Assembly: GCA_036504995.1 (NCBI GenBank)
Contig: DASXUG010000015.1
Location: 143,967 to 207,966 of the forward strand
Direction: 5' to 3'
Length of the DNA stretch: 64,000 bases
DNA from: DASXUG01 sp036504995
Lineage (GTDB): Bacteria > Pseudomonadota > Gammaproteobacteria > Burkholderiales > Methylophilaceae
Positions 34,833-43,109 of the stretch are shown here, one piece after another. Position 1 is the stretch's first letter; every line of letters begins with the position of its first letter. A model generated the notes under the pieces. It saw only the letters and a list, made by a program, of their open reading frames with translations. It was not told where the DNA came from and made no database searches. The position numbers were made by a program, and so were the translations under genes.

Positions 34833-34859
34833 AGCAAAACCAAGTTTAGCAAAACCAAG
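34833..34859. repeat. 12-bp tandem direct repeat upstream of the glycosyltransferase cluster
   Basis: AGCAAAACCAAG at 34833-34844 and again at 34848-34859 (period 15). It overlaps the -35 region of the cluster promoter and lies in the divergent tyrA space. A possible operator. Confidence 0.45.
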
Positions 34860-34875
34860 CACTTCACTTTATAAT
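34846..34875 (+). promoter_or_regulatory. putative promoter of the glycosyltransferase/PAP2 cluster
   Basis: TTAGCA (34846-34851), 18-bp spacer, perfect TATAAT (34870-34875), about 50 bp before the first start codon. Confidence 0.5.
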
Positions 34876-34924
34876 GCTCAAGATGGCATTTCATTTTTCA
34901 ATCTTTAAACCTTAGGTTTATTCT

Positions 34925-36535
34925 TTGTTTACAGACTCCCTGCAACCAAAATTTGTGTTAAGCGTACTTCTGGCTTTGTTCGCTTTGACGGCATTACGCC
35001 TGATTTCAGGCTTTTTTGCCCCTTTTTCATTGCAAGTGGATGAGGCACAGTATGCAGGCTGGGCGCATGATCTGGCCGCTGGCTACTACTCTAAACCGCC
35101 GTTTGTTGCTTGGGCGCTAGGGTTTGCGCAAGGCACATGTGACATATTTCAGATCGACAATATAGAAGGCTGCGCGCGCATGCTACAAGCGCCTGCTTTT
35201 CTATTGACAGGGCTCTTGGTAGGGGCGAGCGCGGGACAGTTGTTTGATGATCAAAAAATTGCACTATTTAGTACCGTATTATTCTTAATCTTACCCCTGA
35301 CCAGTTTTTATGCTTTGGTTGCTACTACCGATGCATGGCTCCTGTTGTGGTGGTCGCTCGCTTTATTTACTTTTATAGTAGCGCAAAAAAATCCATCTTC
35401 CTGGTTAGCGTGGTTGGTCTGCGGTTTAGCGGTTGGTATGGGGATGTTAAGCAAGTATTCAATGGCTTTGTTTGCCGTGAGCGCCTTGCTTTGTATGTGG
35501 CGTCAGAACCAGTTGTTTGAAAATAAAACCTTGTTTCAGCCTAAACCCACATTGCTTAAACCTTTGCTTGCTGCCGTTGTGGCCTTTTTGGTGTTTTTAC
35601 CTAATTTACTATGGAATATGCACAATGGGTTTCCTACCCTTCAGCATCATGTCGCCATTTCACAGGTGAGCGAGACGGCAAGTGGTGCTTGGACGGCTTC
35701 TCATGCCTTAGTTGAACTGCTCACTTTCTTCTCAGCGCAGTTTGTCGTGTTTGGGCCTTGGGCATTTTTGAGTTTGCTACTGATTAGCTTTACTAATATC
35801 TCAGATCAGGTGATGCCGCAAAGAGATCGAAAAGCGATGCGGTTTTTGTTGATGTTTACATGGCCCATGTTGGGTTTGATTTTATTACAGGCAACACTGA
35901 GTCGTGCCCATAGTAACTGGGCGGTGCCTGCCTACGTGGCGGGCACGATATTGGTTTCGGCCTTTTGGGTTAGGCAGATGCAGGCATATTTTTATGGTGG
36001 TTTTTTGCATAAAATTTTATTTGGTAAACGTGCTTTGCAAGCGTCAGTGTTTTTCGGTTTGATTTTAACAGCCCTGATGATTGCTTTGCCGCATTGGGCC
36101 CAGTCAACACCTGAGCTGCAAATATCTCACCTCAATCCTTTGCGTAAATTACAGGGCTGGAAAGAGGTCGCCCTATGGGTGAAGGCGCGTGAAAGTAAAA
36201 GCCATATGCGCGTGATTGCCGAAGACCGTGATTTACTGGCTGCGCTATCGGTCTATGCCTACCCAGTTGCCTATCCACCCTTAGCATGGAACCCGACTCG
36301 CCACCAAGATAATCACTATCGCTGGTTTTATGATTTGGCAAAAGTAAAACCTGCACCACAGCCTATGTTGATGGTGTTAGTTGCAGAACAGGGGGCTTCG
36401 CCAATTAATACTTTGCAGCAGCGTTTTGAGCAAGTGCGACCCATAGCGGATGCTAGCCTATCTGCAATTGAAATTGGTGGTAATCATCGCCACGCTTTTG
36501 CGTTTGAGGTCAGTGGATTTAAGGGCTATCCATAA
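34925..36535 (+). CDS. GT-C glycosyltransferase, PMT/ArnT-like (first of two)
   Basis: Multi-pass inner-membrane transferase of the dolichyl-phosphate-mannose/ArnT superfamily, using a polyprenyl-phosphate sugar on the periplasmic side. The first periplasmic loop has the catalytic acidic motif QVDEAQYAGWA (residues 38-48) and the later SKPPFVAWALG, as in ArnT and PMT proteins. About ten hydrophobic segments follow, then a soluble C-terminal domain from about residue 400. The start is probably TTG 34925, with TAGG eight bases ahead; no in-frame ATG exists before residue 80. First gene of a six-gene run; its TAA overlaps the next ATG. Donor and acceptor are unknown. Confidence 0.8.
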   Translation: MFTDSLQPKFVLSVLLALFALTALRLISGFFAPFSLQVDEAQYAGWAHDLAAGYYSKPPFVAWALGFAQGTCDIFQIDNIEGCARMLQAPAFLLTGLLVGASAGQLFDDQKIALFSTVLFLILPLTSFYALVATTDAWLLLWWSLALFTFIVAQKNPSSWLAWLVCGLAVGMGMLSKYSMALFAVSALLCMWRQNQLFENKTLFQPKPTLLKPLLAAVVAFLVFLPNLLWNMHNGFPTLQHHVAISQVSETASGAWTASHALVELLTFFSAQFVVFGPWAFLSLLLISFTNISDQVMPQRDRKAMRFLLMFTWPMLGLILLQATLSRAHSNWAVPAYVAGTILVSAFWVRQMQAYFYGGFLHKILFGKRALQASVFFGLILTALMIALPHWAQSTPELQISHLNPLRKLQGWKEVALWVKARESKSHMRVIAEDRDLLAALSVYAYPVAYPPLAWNPTRHQDNHYRWFYDLAKVKPAPQPMLMVLVAEQGASPINTLQQRFEQVRPIADASLSAIEIGGNHRHAFAFEVSGFKGYP

Positions 36536-37269
36536 TGCAAACCCAAACACTGCTGGAGTACGCAAAGTTTTCTCGTAAACGTGCCAAACGTGCGTTGGAG
36601 TATGGTTTGCCAGCGGCGGTATTGTGTGCGATTTTACTTATTCAAATTCCGCAAATTGATTTGGCTTTGAGTGCCTTATTTTTTAGAGCAAAAGATGCAG
36701 GCTTTCCTGCTGAGGTGAGTGGGTTCTGGCTCAGTCACTCCCCTGTGTTAGTGAGCTTTTACCATGCAATAGATGTGATGTCGCGCATTGCCTTAGTTGT
36801 TTCTGCGGTAATGTTAATTTGGTATCTCGTTAGAAAGAATGCTAAGGCTTTTTATGCGGCTGTAGTGTTGCTTAGTTTGATTGCAGGCCCCATGCTGGCT
36901 GTTAATGCTGGGCTTAAAGAGTCTTGGGGTAGAGCGCGCCCGCGTGATGTGGTGGAGTTTGGTGGTGCGCAAAAATTCACTCCTGCATGGGTGATTTCAG
37001 ATCAATGTACGCATAACTGTGCATTTACTTCGGGTCATGCTGCCGCAGGTTTTTCCATATGTATTGGCTTTTTTGTCAGTCGACGCAAAATTTGGTTAAA
37101 TGGCGGATTGCTGTTTGGCGGATTGGTCAGTCTAAGCCGTATGATGAATGGCGCCCATTTTTTTAGTGATGTATTGTTTTCTTTTTTTGTTGTGTTTATT
37201 TCAGCCGCGATCATGACGTGGTTGTTGGCAGCGTTGACGCTGCGGTGTTTAAAGGTAGAGGTCAAGTAA
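36535..37269 (+). CDS. PAP2-family membrane phosphatase, LpxE/LpxF-like
   Basis: Integral membrane phosphatase of the PAP2 superfamily. The three catalytic motifs are intact: KESWGRARP (K-x6-RP), FTSGHAA and SRMMNGAHFFSD (SR-x5-H-x3-D). The stretch with FGGAQKFTPAW and a Cys pair in DQCTHNC before the SGH motif recalls lipid A phosphatases of the LpxE/LpxF type (recalled resemblance, not searched). About six transmembrane helices; 244 residues. The start overlaps the upstream stop (TAATG) and it ends directly before the glycosyltransferase. It may dephosphorylate lipid A or recycle undecaprenyl pyrophosphate. Confidence 0.83.
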   Translation: MQTQTLLEYAKFSRKRAKRALEYGLPAAVLCAILLIQIPQIDLALSALFFRAKDAGFPAEVSGFWLSHSPVLVSFYHAIDVMSRIALVVSAVMLIWYLVRKNAKAFYAAVVLLSLIAGPMLAVNAGLKESWGRARPRDVVEFGGAQKFTPAWVISDQCTHNCAFTSGHAAAGFSICIGFFVSRRKIWLNGGLLFGGLVSLSRMMNGAHFFSDVLFSFFVVFISAAIMTWLLAALTLRCLKVEVK

Positions 37270-38226
37270 ATGAGTGGTCAATTAAAACGGGTATCTATTG
37301 TGATTCCTGTGTATAACGAGGTGGAAAATGTTGCTAACTTGGTGAAAGCTGTGGGTGATGCAATGCTGCCTACACAGCGCTCATTTGAGTTAGTGCTGGT
37401 GGATGATGGCTCACGTGATGGGTCAGCCAAAATTATGCAGCAACTGGCAAAGGAAACTCCTTGGCTCAAATGTTTGTACTTTGCGCGTAATTATGGGCAA
37501 TCTACAGCGATGCAAGCAGGTTTTGACCATGCTGATGGTGACTATATTGTGACGTTGGATGGTGATTTGCAAAATGACCCGAATGATATCCCTAAATTAT
37601 TAGAAATTTTAGATGAGCGTCCTGACGTAGACTGTGTAAGTGGCTGGCGTAAAGAGCGTCAAGATGCAGCGCTAAATCGCAAATTACCCTCGATGATTGC
37701 AAACGCATTGATTTCAAAAGTCACTAAGGTTAAATTAAATGATTACGGTTGTGCCTTAAAAGCTTATCGTGGACAGATTATTCGTGATTTAAAATTGTAT
37801 GGTGAGCTACATCGCTTTATCCCTGCGTTGGCAGTAGAGGTGGGTGCCAAAATTATTGAAGTGCCTGTTAATCATCGCGCACGTGTGGCGGGCGTTTCCA
37901 AATATGGCATCGACCGCACCATACGCGTTATTCTCGATTTGTTGTGGATACGCTTTACCATGCGCTTTTTGCATCGCCCAATTCACGCTTTTGGCGGTAT
38001 TGCGATGCTGATGTTATTAGTCGGTTTGGGTACGCTAGGCTGGTTGGGCTTCGAAAAATTGGTACTTGGTATGAGTATCGGTGGTCGCCCATTATTAATG
38101 TTTGGCGTACTGGTGACATTGGTTGGCATGCAGCTATTAGCCACAGGTTTAATAGGTGAACTGTTGATTCGTATCTATCACGAACCTGGTGGCCGTAAAC
38201 AATACATTTTAAGAAAGCCTGAGTAA
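37270..38226 (+). CDS. polyprenyl-phosphate glycosyltransferase, GT2 (ArnC/GtrB/DPM1-like)
   Basis: Moves a sugar from a nucleotide donor to undecaprenyl phosphate at the cytoplasmic membrane face. Residues 1-230 are the GT-A domain: VSIVIPVYNEVENV, LVDDGSRDGS and the DxD-type TLDGDLQNDP, then YGCALKAYRG and HRARVAGVSKYG. Two C-terminal transmembrane helices (about 240-262 and 275-297) and a basic tail match ArnC and GtrB. Length 318 is typical. No dedicated sugar-nucleotide synthesis genes (arnA, arnB, naxD-like) lie nearby, so the donor sugar must come from central metabolism or elsewhere. It starts on the base after the preceding stop. Confidence 0.9.
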   Translation: MSGQLKRVSIVIPVYNEVENVANLVKAVGDAMLPTQRSFELVLVDDGSRDGSAKIMQQLAKETPWLKCLYFARNYGQSTAMQAGFDHADGDYIVTLDGDLQNDPNDIPKLLEILDERPDVDCVSGWRKERQDAALNRKLPSMIANALISKVTKVKLNDYGCALKAYRGQIIRDLKLYGELHRFIPALAVEVGAKIIEVPVNHRARVAGVSKYGIDRTIRVILDLLWIRFTMRFLHRPIHAFGGIAMLMLLVGLGTLGWLGFEKLVLGMSIGGRPLLMFGVLVTLVGMQLLATGLIGELLIRIYHEPGGRKQYILRKPE

Positions 38227-38232
38227 GTTAGC

Positions 38233-39030
38233 ATGACGGATATACGCGTATTACGCGCGTTAGCGTTGTATGTGTTGCTGTTGGCTGTGATATTGCCACT
38301 GGGTTTGATGTTTGAAAAATCAAATGCTAATCAGCTGATATTTACCAGCATGAACAGCTTAACGCCCGCAATTGGTGGGCCAGTATTTTGGGCTTGGATG
38401 ACGTCGTTAGGTGATACCTCAGTCGCAGTAGTCCTTATTTGGTTGTTTTTACCTAAAAATTCGCAGGCACTCGTCAGATTGAGCTTTGTTTTTGTGCTCG
38501 GTAGTATTTTGTCTCCTCTGATTAAACACTATTTTGATTACCCGCGCCCTTTAGGTGTGTTGGGTAACTCTGTAGTCGTAGTAGGGCCTGCTTTGCAAAC
38601 GCATGGCTTTGTTTCAGGGCACACGCTGACGGCGTTTTTAGTGGCGTCTTTAGTCTTTTATAGCTATCAAACACGCTGGGTATTTTGTGCAGTTCTGGTG
38701 GCGGCACTAGTAGGCGTTTCGCGCATTATGGTCGGCGCACACTGGCCAGCAGATGTGCTGATTGGCGCTTTGGTCGGGTGGGGTGCTGGCATTTTAGCGA
38801 TTACTTTAGCTGATGCGATACCGCAAAAAGCCGAAAAATACTTAACGTTTTTAGGTATGGTTTTATTGCTTATCGCGATTGTCTATTTAGCACTCGGTAA
38901 AATGGCAAATATTCTACTGGTCATCTACTTCTGGCAGGGTTTTTCTATATTAGCGCTGTTCATGTTGTTTCCCTCGGTAAGAACTATGCTTACTCATCGC
39001 TTACTGCGTAAAAGTGTTTTAAGAAATTAA
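38233..39030 (+). CDS. second PAP2-family membrane phosphatase
   Basis: Integral membrane PAP2 phosphatase of 265 residues with intact motifs KHYFDYPRP, FVSGHTLT and SRIMVGAHWPAD. It differs from the first PAP2 in lacking the FGG/Cys-pair insert and in having extra C-terminal hydrophobic segments (about 200-245); the loop before SGH is short. It looks closer to undecaprenyl-pyrophosphate or phosphatidylglycerol-phosphate phosphatases (inference). It lies six bases after the GT2 gene and seven before the UPF0104 gene, with an ATG start. Confidence 0.83.
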   Translation: MTDIRVLRALALYVLLLAVILPLGLMFEKSNANQLIFTSMNSLTPAIGGPVFWAWMTSLGDTSVAVVLIWLFLPKNSQALVRLSFVFVLGSILSPLIKHYFDYPRPLGVLGNSVVVVGPALQTHGFVSGHTLTAFLVASLVFYSYQTRWVFCAVLVAALVGVSRIMVGAHWPADVLIGALVGWGAGILAITLADAIPQKAEKYLTFLGMVLLLIAIVYLALGKMANILLVIYFWQGFSILALFMLFPSVRTMLTHRLLRKSVLRN

Positions 39031-39036
39031 GCCCAC

Positions 39037-40026
39037 GTGAAAAATATCTCGTTGAGTTCTGTTCTACGCTCCTTGTTTGGGGTGCTACTTATTCTGTTTT
39101 TGCTTAGGCAGCTAGATACAGCTAAGCTATATACCGTTTTTTCAAAGCTTTCATGGGCTTGGTTTGCGCTTGCCTGCATTTCACTCATTGTTTCCAATCT
39201 TTTTTCAGTGATGCGTTGGCAAAAAATTACTACGCAGATGGGGCTTAGCATTCAGTTTAAACAAGCATTGTATTTGTATGCGCAAGGGATTACTGCTAAT
39301 ACTGTGTTGCCAGGAGGTATCGTTGGTGGGGATGTTTGGCGAACTTTGGGGCTGGTGAAAATAGCGCAGCAACAAGGTAAACAAACTGAGTTTGGCCACG
39401 CAGAAGCGGCTGCAAGCGTATTGTTAGACCGTGTGGGAGGCTTGTGGAGTTTATGTATATTTTCCCTACTAGCCTTAGTGATGGTGTATTTCTCAACGCT
39501 AAACGACTATAACGATAATCTGTTATGGTTGCTGGAGACATATGCAGCTTTGTTGGTAGTCGCAGCTATCTCGCCACTTTTGTTTATGATGTCTTGGTTA
39601 AGTGCTAAAAAATTACATAGCTTGGCGAGTGATTTAGCCAACAGATGGGTGCGCAAACTGATACAGACACTTGCCGTGATTTCAGCCAATATTCATCAGT
39701 TGATTGTCACGCTCGGTCAGTCTCTATTGGTGCAGGTATTTGCTGTGTTCACGCTATATTGTTGTTTGCGTGCAGTAGGCGTGGAGATTTCTTATTTTGA
39801 AGTTGCAGCACTCAGTTTGGCGATATTTTTATCGGCAATTGTCCCAGCCTCGATTAGTGGCTTTGGTGCACGTGAGTTGGCGGCTGTCGCAGTGTTAAGT
39901 TTAATTGGTGTGAATGCAGAGTCGGCTTTTTCAGCCTCATTTTTATTTGGATTGGCTGGAATGCTGCAAGGTGTGCTGGGTATCTATTTTTGGCTGAAAA
40001 AAGCGCCCGATCTGGGGGTGAAATGA
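39037..40026 (+). CDS. UPF0104 / lysylphosphatidylglycerol-synthase TM region protein (candidate flippase)
   Basis: 329-residue membrane protein with about eight hydrophobic helices, of the PF03706 family (YbhN, the N-terminal part of MprF, AglD C-terminus). Family marks are TVLPGGIVGGDVWRTL near residue 89 and VPASISGFGARELAA near 270. In MprF this region flips a lipid, so here it could flip the polyprenyl-phosphate sugar made by the GT2 (inference). Translation starts at GTG 39037. Its TGA overlaps the ATG of the next gene (ATGA). Confidence 0.82.
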   Translation: MKNISLSSVLRSLFGVLLILFLLRQLDTAKLYTVFSKLSWAWFALACISLIVSNLFSVMRWQKITTQMGLSIQFKQALYLYAQGITANTVLPGGIVGGDVWRTLGLVKIAQQQGKQTEFGHAEAAASVLLDRVGGLWSLCIFSLLALVMVYFSTLNDYNDNLLWLLETYAALLVVAAISPLLFMMSWLSAKKLHSLASDLANRWVRKLIQTLAVISANIHQLIVTLGQSLLVQVFAVFTLYCCLRAVGVEISYFEVAALSLAIFLSAIVPASISGFGARELAAVAVLSLIGVNAESAFSASFLFGLAGMLQGVLGIYFWLKKAPDLGVK

Positions 40027-41648
40027 AACAAAATAAAATGTTAGTGAGTGGGCTACTGTGGTTGGTTGCCAGCTTTATCTTGCTTTGGGGCTTGGGCAGC
40101 GTACCACTGACTGACGTAGATGAAGGCGCGTTTGCCGAGGCCAGTCGAGAAATGTTAAGTCGTGGTGACTTTATTTCGCCATGGTTATTCGACGCACCAA
40201 GATTTGATAAACCAGCGATGATTCACTGGCTGCAAATCGCAGCGATGCAAGCTTTTGGTATTAATGCTTTTGCAGCTCGTTTGCCTTCCGCATTGGCCGG
40301 TCTATGGTGGTGTTGGATTGTTGTGCGCTGGACACGTGAGGCCATCAAGCTAATTCAGGCTCCCGCGCAGGCCCCACAGTTTGTATTGGTCATTGCGGTA
40401 ACCTCGATTGCGTTGCCTGTTATCTCGCGTGTTTCCACTGCTGACGCTTTACTCAATGCATTTTTAACCACTACGCTCTACTTACTGTGGCGAGCGCTGA
40501 TGTCCGATGAGGCATCGTCTTCTGCAGTCGCTTCATTAAAAAAATACACCCGATGCGCTGCCATTTTTATCGGTTTTGGCTTACTCACCAAGGGGCCGAT
40601 TGCTATTTTAGTACCAGCGGGAGCGAGCTTGTTTGCCATCATGATGCGCCCAAGCTTATATAAAAAATGGTTAAAAATTGCGTTTGACCCCTTCGCTTGG
40701 TTGATTGTATTAGTCATTGCTTTACCTTGGTATGTTTTGCAATATCAAGCGCAAGGCATGCCATTTATTGCTGGGTTTTTTGGTAAACACAATTTGGGAC
40801 GCTACACAGGCACTATGCTTGGCTTTAGCGGAGGCTTTTGGTATTACCCTATGTGGATGCTTATTTCGATTTTGCCATGGGTGCCTATGCTATGTCGTAG
40901 TTTAGTTAATTTGGTGCGTCAGCCAAGCTCGATATTACGACATCCTGCACTTCGCTTTATGTGGGCCATTCCACTCTTTGTGCTGCTATTTTTCTCGTTT
41001 TCATCTACCAAATTACCGCATTATGGCTTTTACGGTTTAAGTGGCTTATTTGTATTGATGGCGATTACGGCGGGGCAAGCACATCAAGAAAAATCGAGTT
41101 TGTTGCTGGATCGAGTGTGGCTGGGTTTGTTATTGCTAGTATTTGCTTTTACCTCTTCATGGGCACCAAAATTAGCAGGTTTAACGCATGATCCTTATTA
41201 CTACTGGGTTTTGCAAAGCGCTGGCGCTGTTTTTGTGTGGCAATGGGCTGTGATGACAGTTATCGCCGCAATAGGCTTGGTCGCATTGTTTTTGCCCGCT
41301 AAATTTGGTGCTTGGCGCTTATCAGTGGGGGCAATTGCAATCGCTGTATGTATTCATTTGATATTTGTCCCTACAGTGATTGCACAATTAAGAACCCCTA
41401 TTCTGCTAGCGGCGCAACAAGTGGCACAGGTTCAATCACCCGTGGTGAGTTGGCGTTTAGCTTCACCTAGCCTGTCATTTGCGGCGCAACGGGTCATTCC
41501 ACAGCAAGACCCTAAGCTGGGTGATACGGTTGTGCTTTATGAAAAGCATCATCAGGCACTACTCACCTTACTTACTAGCGCTTATCCAGCTGCGCAACTT
41601 CAAATAGTGTGGCATGTCGGTGGTGTTGAGATTGTTAGAGTAAACTGA
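40023..41648 (+). CDS. GT-C glycosyltransferase, ArnT-like (second of two)
   Basis: Multi-pass lipid-linked-sugar transferase of the ArnT (GT83) group. The first periplasmic loop has DVDEGAFAEASREML, very close to the ArnT motif DE-x-RYAE-x-SREM, followed by FDKPAMIHWLQ. Twelve or so hydrophobic segments and a soluble C-terminal domain (about 455-541) follow. The start is ATG 40023, overlapping the previous stop and preceded by a G-run; an earlier ATG at 39990 lies inside the upstream gene. The resemblance to ArnT suggests lipid A as acceptor, but the missing arn genes argue against 4-amino-arabinose as the sugar. It ends three bases from the convergent bpt stop. Confidence 0.83.
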   Translation: MKQNKMLVSGLLWLVASFILLWGLGSVPLTDVDEGAFAEASREMLSRGDFISPWLFDAPRFDKPAMIHWLQIAAMQAFGINAFAARLPSALAGLWWCWIVVRWTREAIKLIQAPAQAPQFVLVIAVTSIALPVISRVSTADALLNAFLTTTLYLLWRALMSDEASSSAVASLKKYTRCAAIFIGFGLLTKGPIAILVPAGASLFAIMMRPSLYKKWLKIAFDPFAWLIVLVIALPWYVLQYQAQGMPFIAGFFGKHNLGRYTGTMLGFSGGFWYYPMWMLISILPWVPMLCRSLVNLVRQPSSILRHPALRFMWAIPLFVLLFFSFSSTKLPHYGFYGLSGLFVLMAITAGQAHQEKSSLLLDRVWLGLLLLVFAFTSSWAPKLAGLTHDPYYYWVLQSAGAVFVWQWAVMTVIAAIGLVALFLPAKFGAWRLSVGAIAIAVCIHLIFVPTVIAQLRTPILLAAQQVAQVQSPVVSWRLASPSLSFAAQRVIPQQDPKLGDTVVLYEKHHQALLTLLTSAYPAAQLQIVWHVGGVEIVRVN

Positions 41649-41650
41649 TT

Positions 41651-42388
41651 TTATTCGACTTTTAGTAACTTCCATTCGTTATCGATCAACGCTTGTTGCG
41701 GCTGATAATTCTGTTTGTAGTCCATTTTCTGACTACCTTGTATCCAATATCCCAAGTACAAATAGGGAAGTTTTAGCGCTTTACACCACTCAACTAGCCA
41801 TAAGATGCTGTAAGTGCCATAGCTATTAGCGTTATCTGCAGATGTTTTTATCGCAGCATCATAAAAGGTGTAGACGGCAGAAATGCCATCTTCTACAACA
41901 TCAACCATGCTGACGATTTTTAGCTCACCATTCAGCCTAAATTCAATCACTTGACTCTTTACATTGCTCTGCACTAAAAAGTCGCGATATTGGTCTGAAG
42001 TTTCCTCTTCATGACTGGAATGGCGAGCTGCTTGATAAGCTGCATATAGTTGGTAATGCTCTTCTTGAAAGACAAGTGGATGAATACTCACTTCAAGCAT
42101 GTGATGCCTTTTAAAGGCGCGCTGTTGACTGCGATTAGGTTTGAATTGATCGACAGGTAAGCGCACAGGTATGCAAGCATTGCATTTTTCACAGTGGGGG
42201 CGGTATACAAATTTTCCGCTGCGACGAAAGCCAAGTTGGATTAATCCGCTATAGGTTTGGGCGTTAATTAAATGCTGCGGCGTGGCGATGAGGGATTGCG
42301 CCGCGCGGTTAGGCAGGTAACCGCAACTATATGGGGTGGTGGCGTAAAACTGTAGTTTTTGCAAAGGTGGATCGCTAGGTAGGGTCAT
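41651..42388 (-). CDS. bpt: aspartate/glutamate leucyltransferase (bacterial protein transferase)
   Basis: Attaches leucine from Leu-tRNA to proteins with N-terminal Asp or Glu, marking them for ClpS/ClpAP. Homologous to eukaryotic Ate1: the N-terminal Cys cluster (Cys22 in TPYSCGYLPNR and the pair in HCEKCNACIP) and the C-terminal domain with YTFYD and LGYWIQGSQKMDYK are present. Length 245 is typical. Its ATG overlaps the aat stop (ATGA), so the two N-degron transferases are translationally coupled. Confidence 0.95.
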   Translation of the reverse strand: MTLPSDPPLQKLQFYATTPYSCGYLPNRAAQSLIATPQHLINAQTYSGLIQLGFRRSGKFVYRPHCEKCNACIPVRLPVDQFKPNRSQQRAFKRHHMLEVSIHPLVFQEEHYQLYAAYQAARHSSHEEETSDQYRDFLVQSNVKSQVIEFRLNGELKIVSMVDVVEDGISAVYTFYDAAIKTSADNANSYGTYSILWLVEWCKALKLPYLYLGYWIQGSQKMDYKQNYQPQQALIDNEWKLLKVE

Positions 42389-43095
42389 GCCGATGTCCTT
42401 GTCAATGTTTGCAATCGACGAGAAAAATCATCGCGCGAGATTTCTCGAGCACCCAGTGACGCTAAATGTGACGTCTTCATCTGACAATCAATCATGCCAA
42501 ACCCATCTGCTTGTAGTCGTTTAACTAAATGAACAAAAGCAAGCTTTGAGCCATCCGTCACATGATGAAACATAGACTCGCCATAAAACATTTTACCAAT
42601 GGTCACGCCATATAGACCGCCCACCAGCTTGCCATCTATCCAAGTTTCAGCGCTATGCGCATAGCCCAGACGATGCAGTTCGGTATAGGCTTGTATGATG
42701 TCCTCGGTTATCCACGTGCCATAAGTGTAGCTACCATCCTCTTGGCGTCGCGCAGTGTTGGCACACTCACTAATGACTGCTTTAAATGCGGTATTGATGC
42801 GAACCTCATAATCGGTTTTTTTGAGCCGCTTGGCTAATGAGTGCGATATTTTTAACTCTTTAGGGAAAAGCACCATACGTGGGTCAGGACTCCACCATAG
42901 CACTGGATCACCCTCATTAAACCAAGGGAAAATACCTTGTTGATAAGCCTCTAGTAAGCGAGCGGCGGTGAGCGTTCCACCTATCGCTAATAAGCCATTG
43001 GGCTCATGTAAGGCTTGAGTGAGTGGCGGAAAAGGCGTTTTGTCATACAGTGCCACGACTTTGCCTGTGGGTAGCTGATAGTAGTCGCCTGACAT
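42385..43095 (-). CDS. aat: leucyl/phenylalanyl-tRNA--protein transferase
   Basis: Adds Leu or Phe to N-terminal Arg/Lys of proteins, feeding the ClpAPS N-degron pathway. Family motifs include FPPLTQALHEPNGLLAIGG, YQQGIFPWFNEGDPVLWWSPDPR and GGLYGVTIGKMFYGESMFH, followed by DCQMKTSHLASLGA. Length 236 is typical. It precedes bpt with a four-base overlap. The HMA-MauE gene lies 14 bp upstream on the same strand. Confidence 0.96.
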   Translation of the reverse strand: MSGDYYQLPTGKVVALYDKTPFPPLTQALHEPNGLLAIGGTLTAARLLEAYQQGIFPWFNEGDPVLWWSPDPRMVLFPKELKISHSLAKRLKKTDYEVRINTAFKAVISECANTARRQEDGSYTYGTWITEDIIQAYTELHRLGYAHSAETWIDGKLVGGLYGVTIGKMFYGESMFHHVTDGSKLAFVHLVKRLQADGFGMIDCQMKTSHLASLGAREISRDDFSRRLQTLTRTSA

Positions 43096-43109
43096 CGTCT
43101 TAACTCAGC

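Noticed and set aside
39990..40022. Upstream start for the second ArnT-like gene
   Set aside because: It lies within the preceding membrane-protein gene and adds a hydrophilic, unrelated N-terminus. The ATG at 40023 overlaps the stop as ATGA and follows a G-rich ribosome-binding site.
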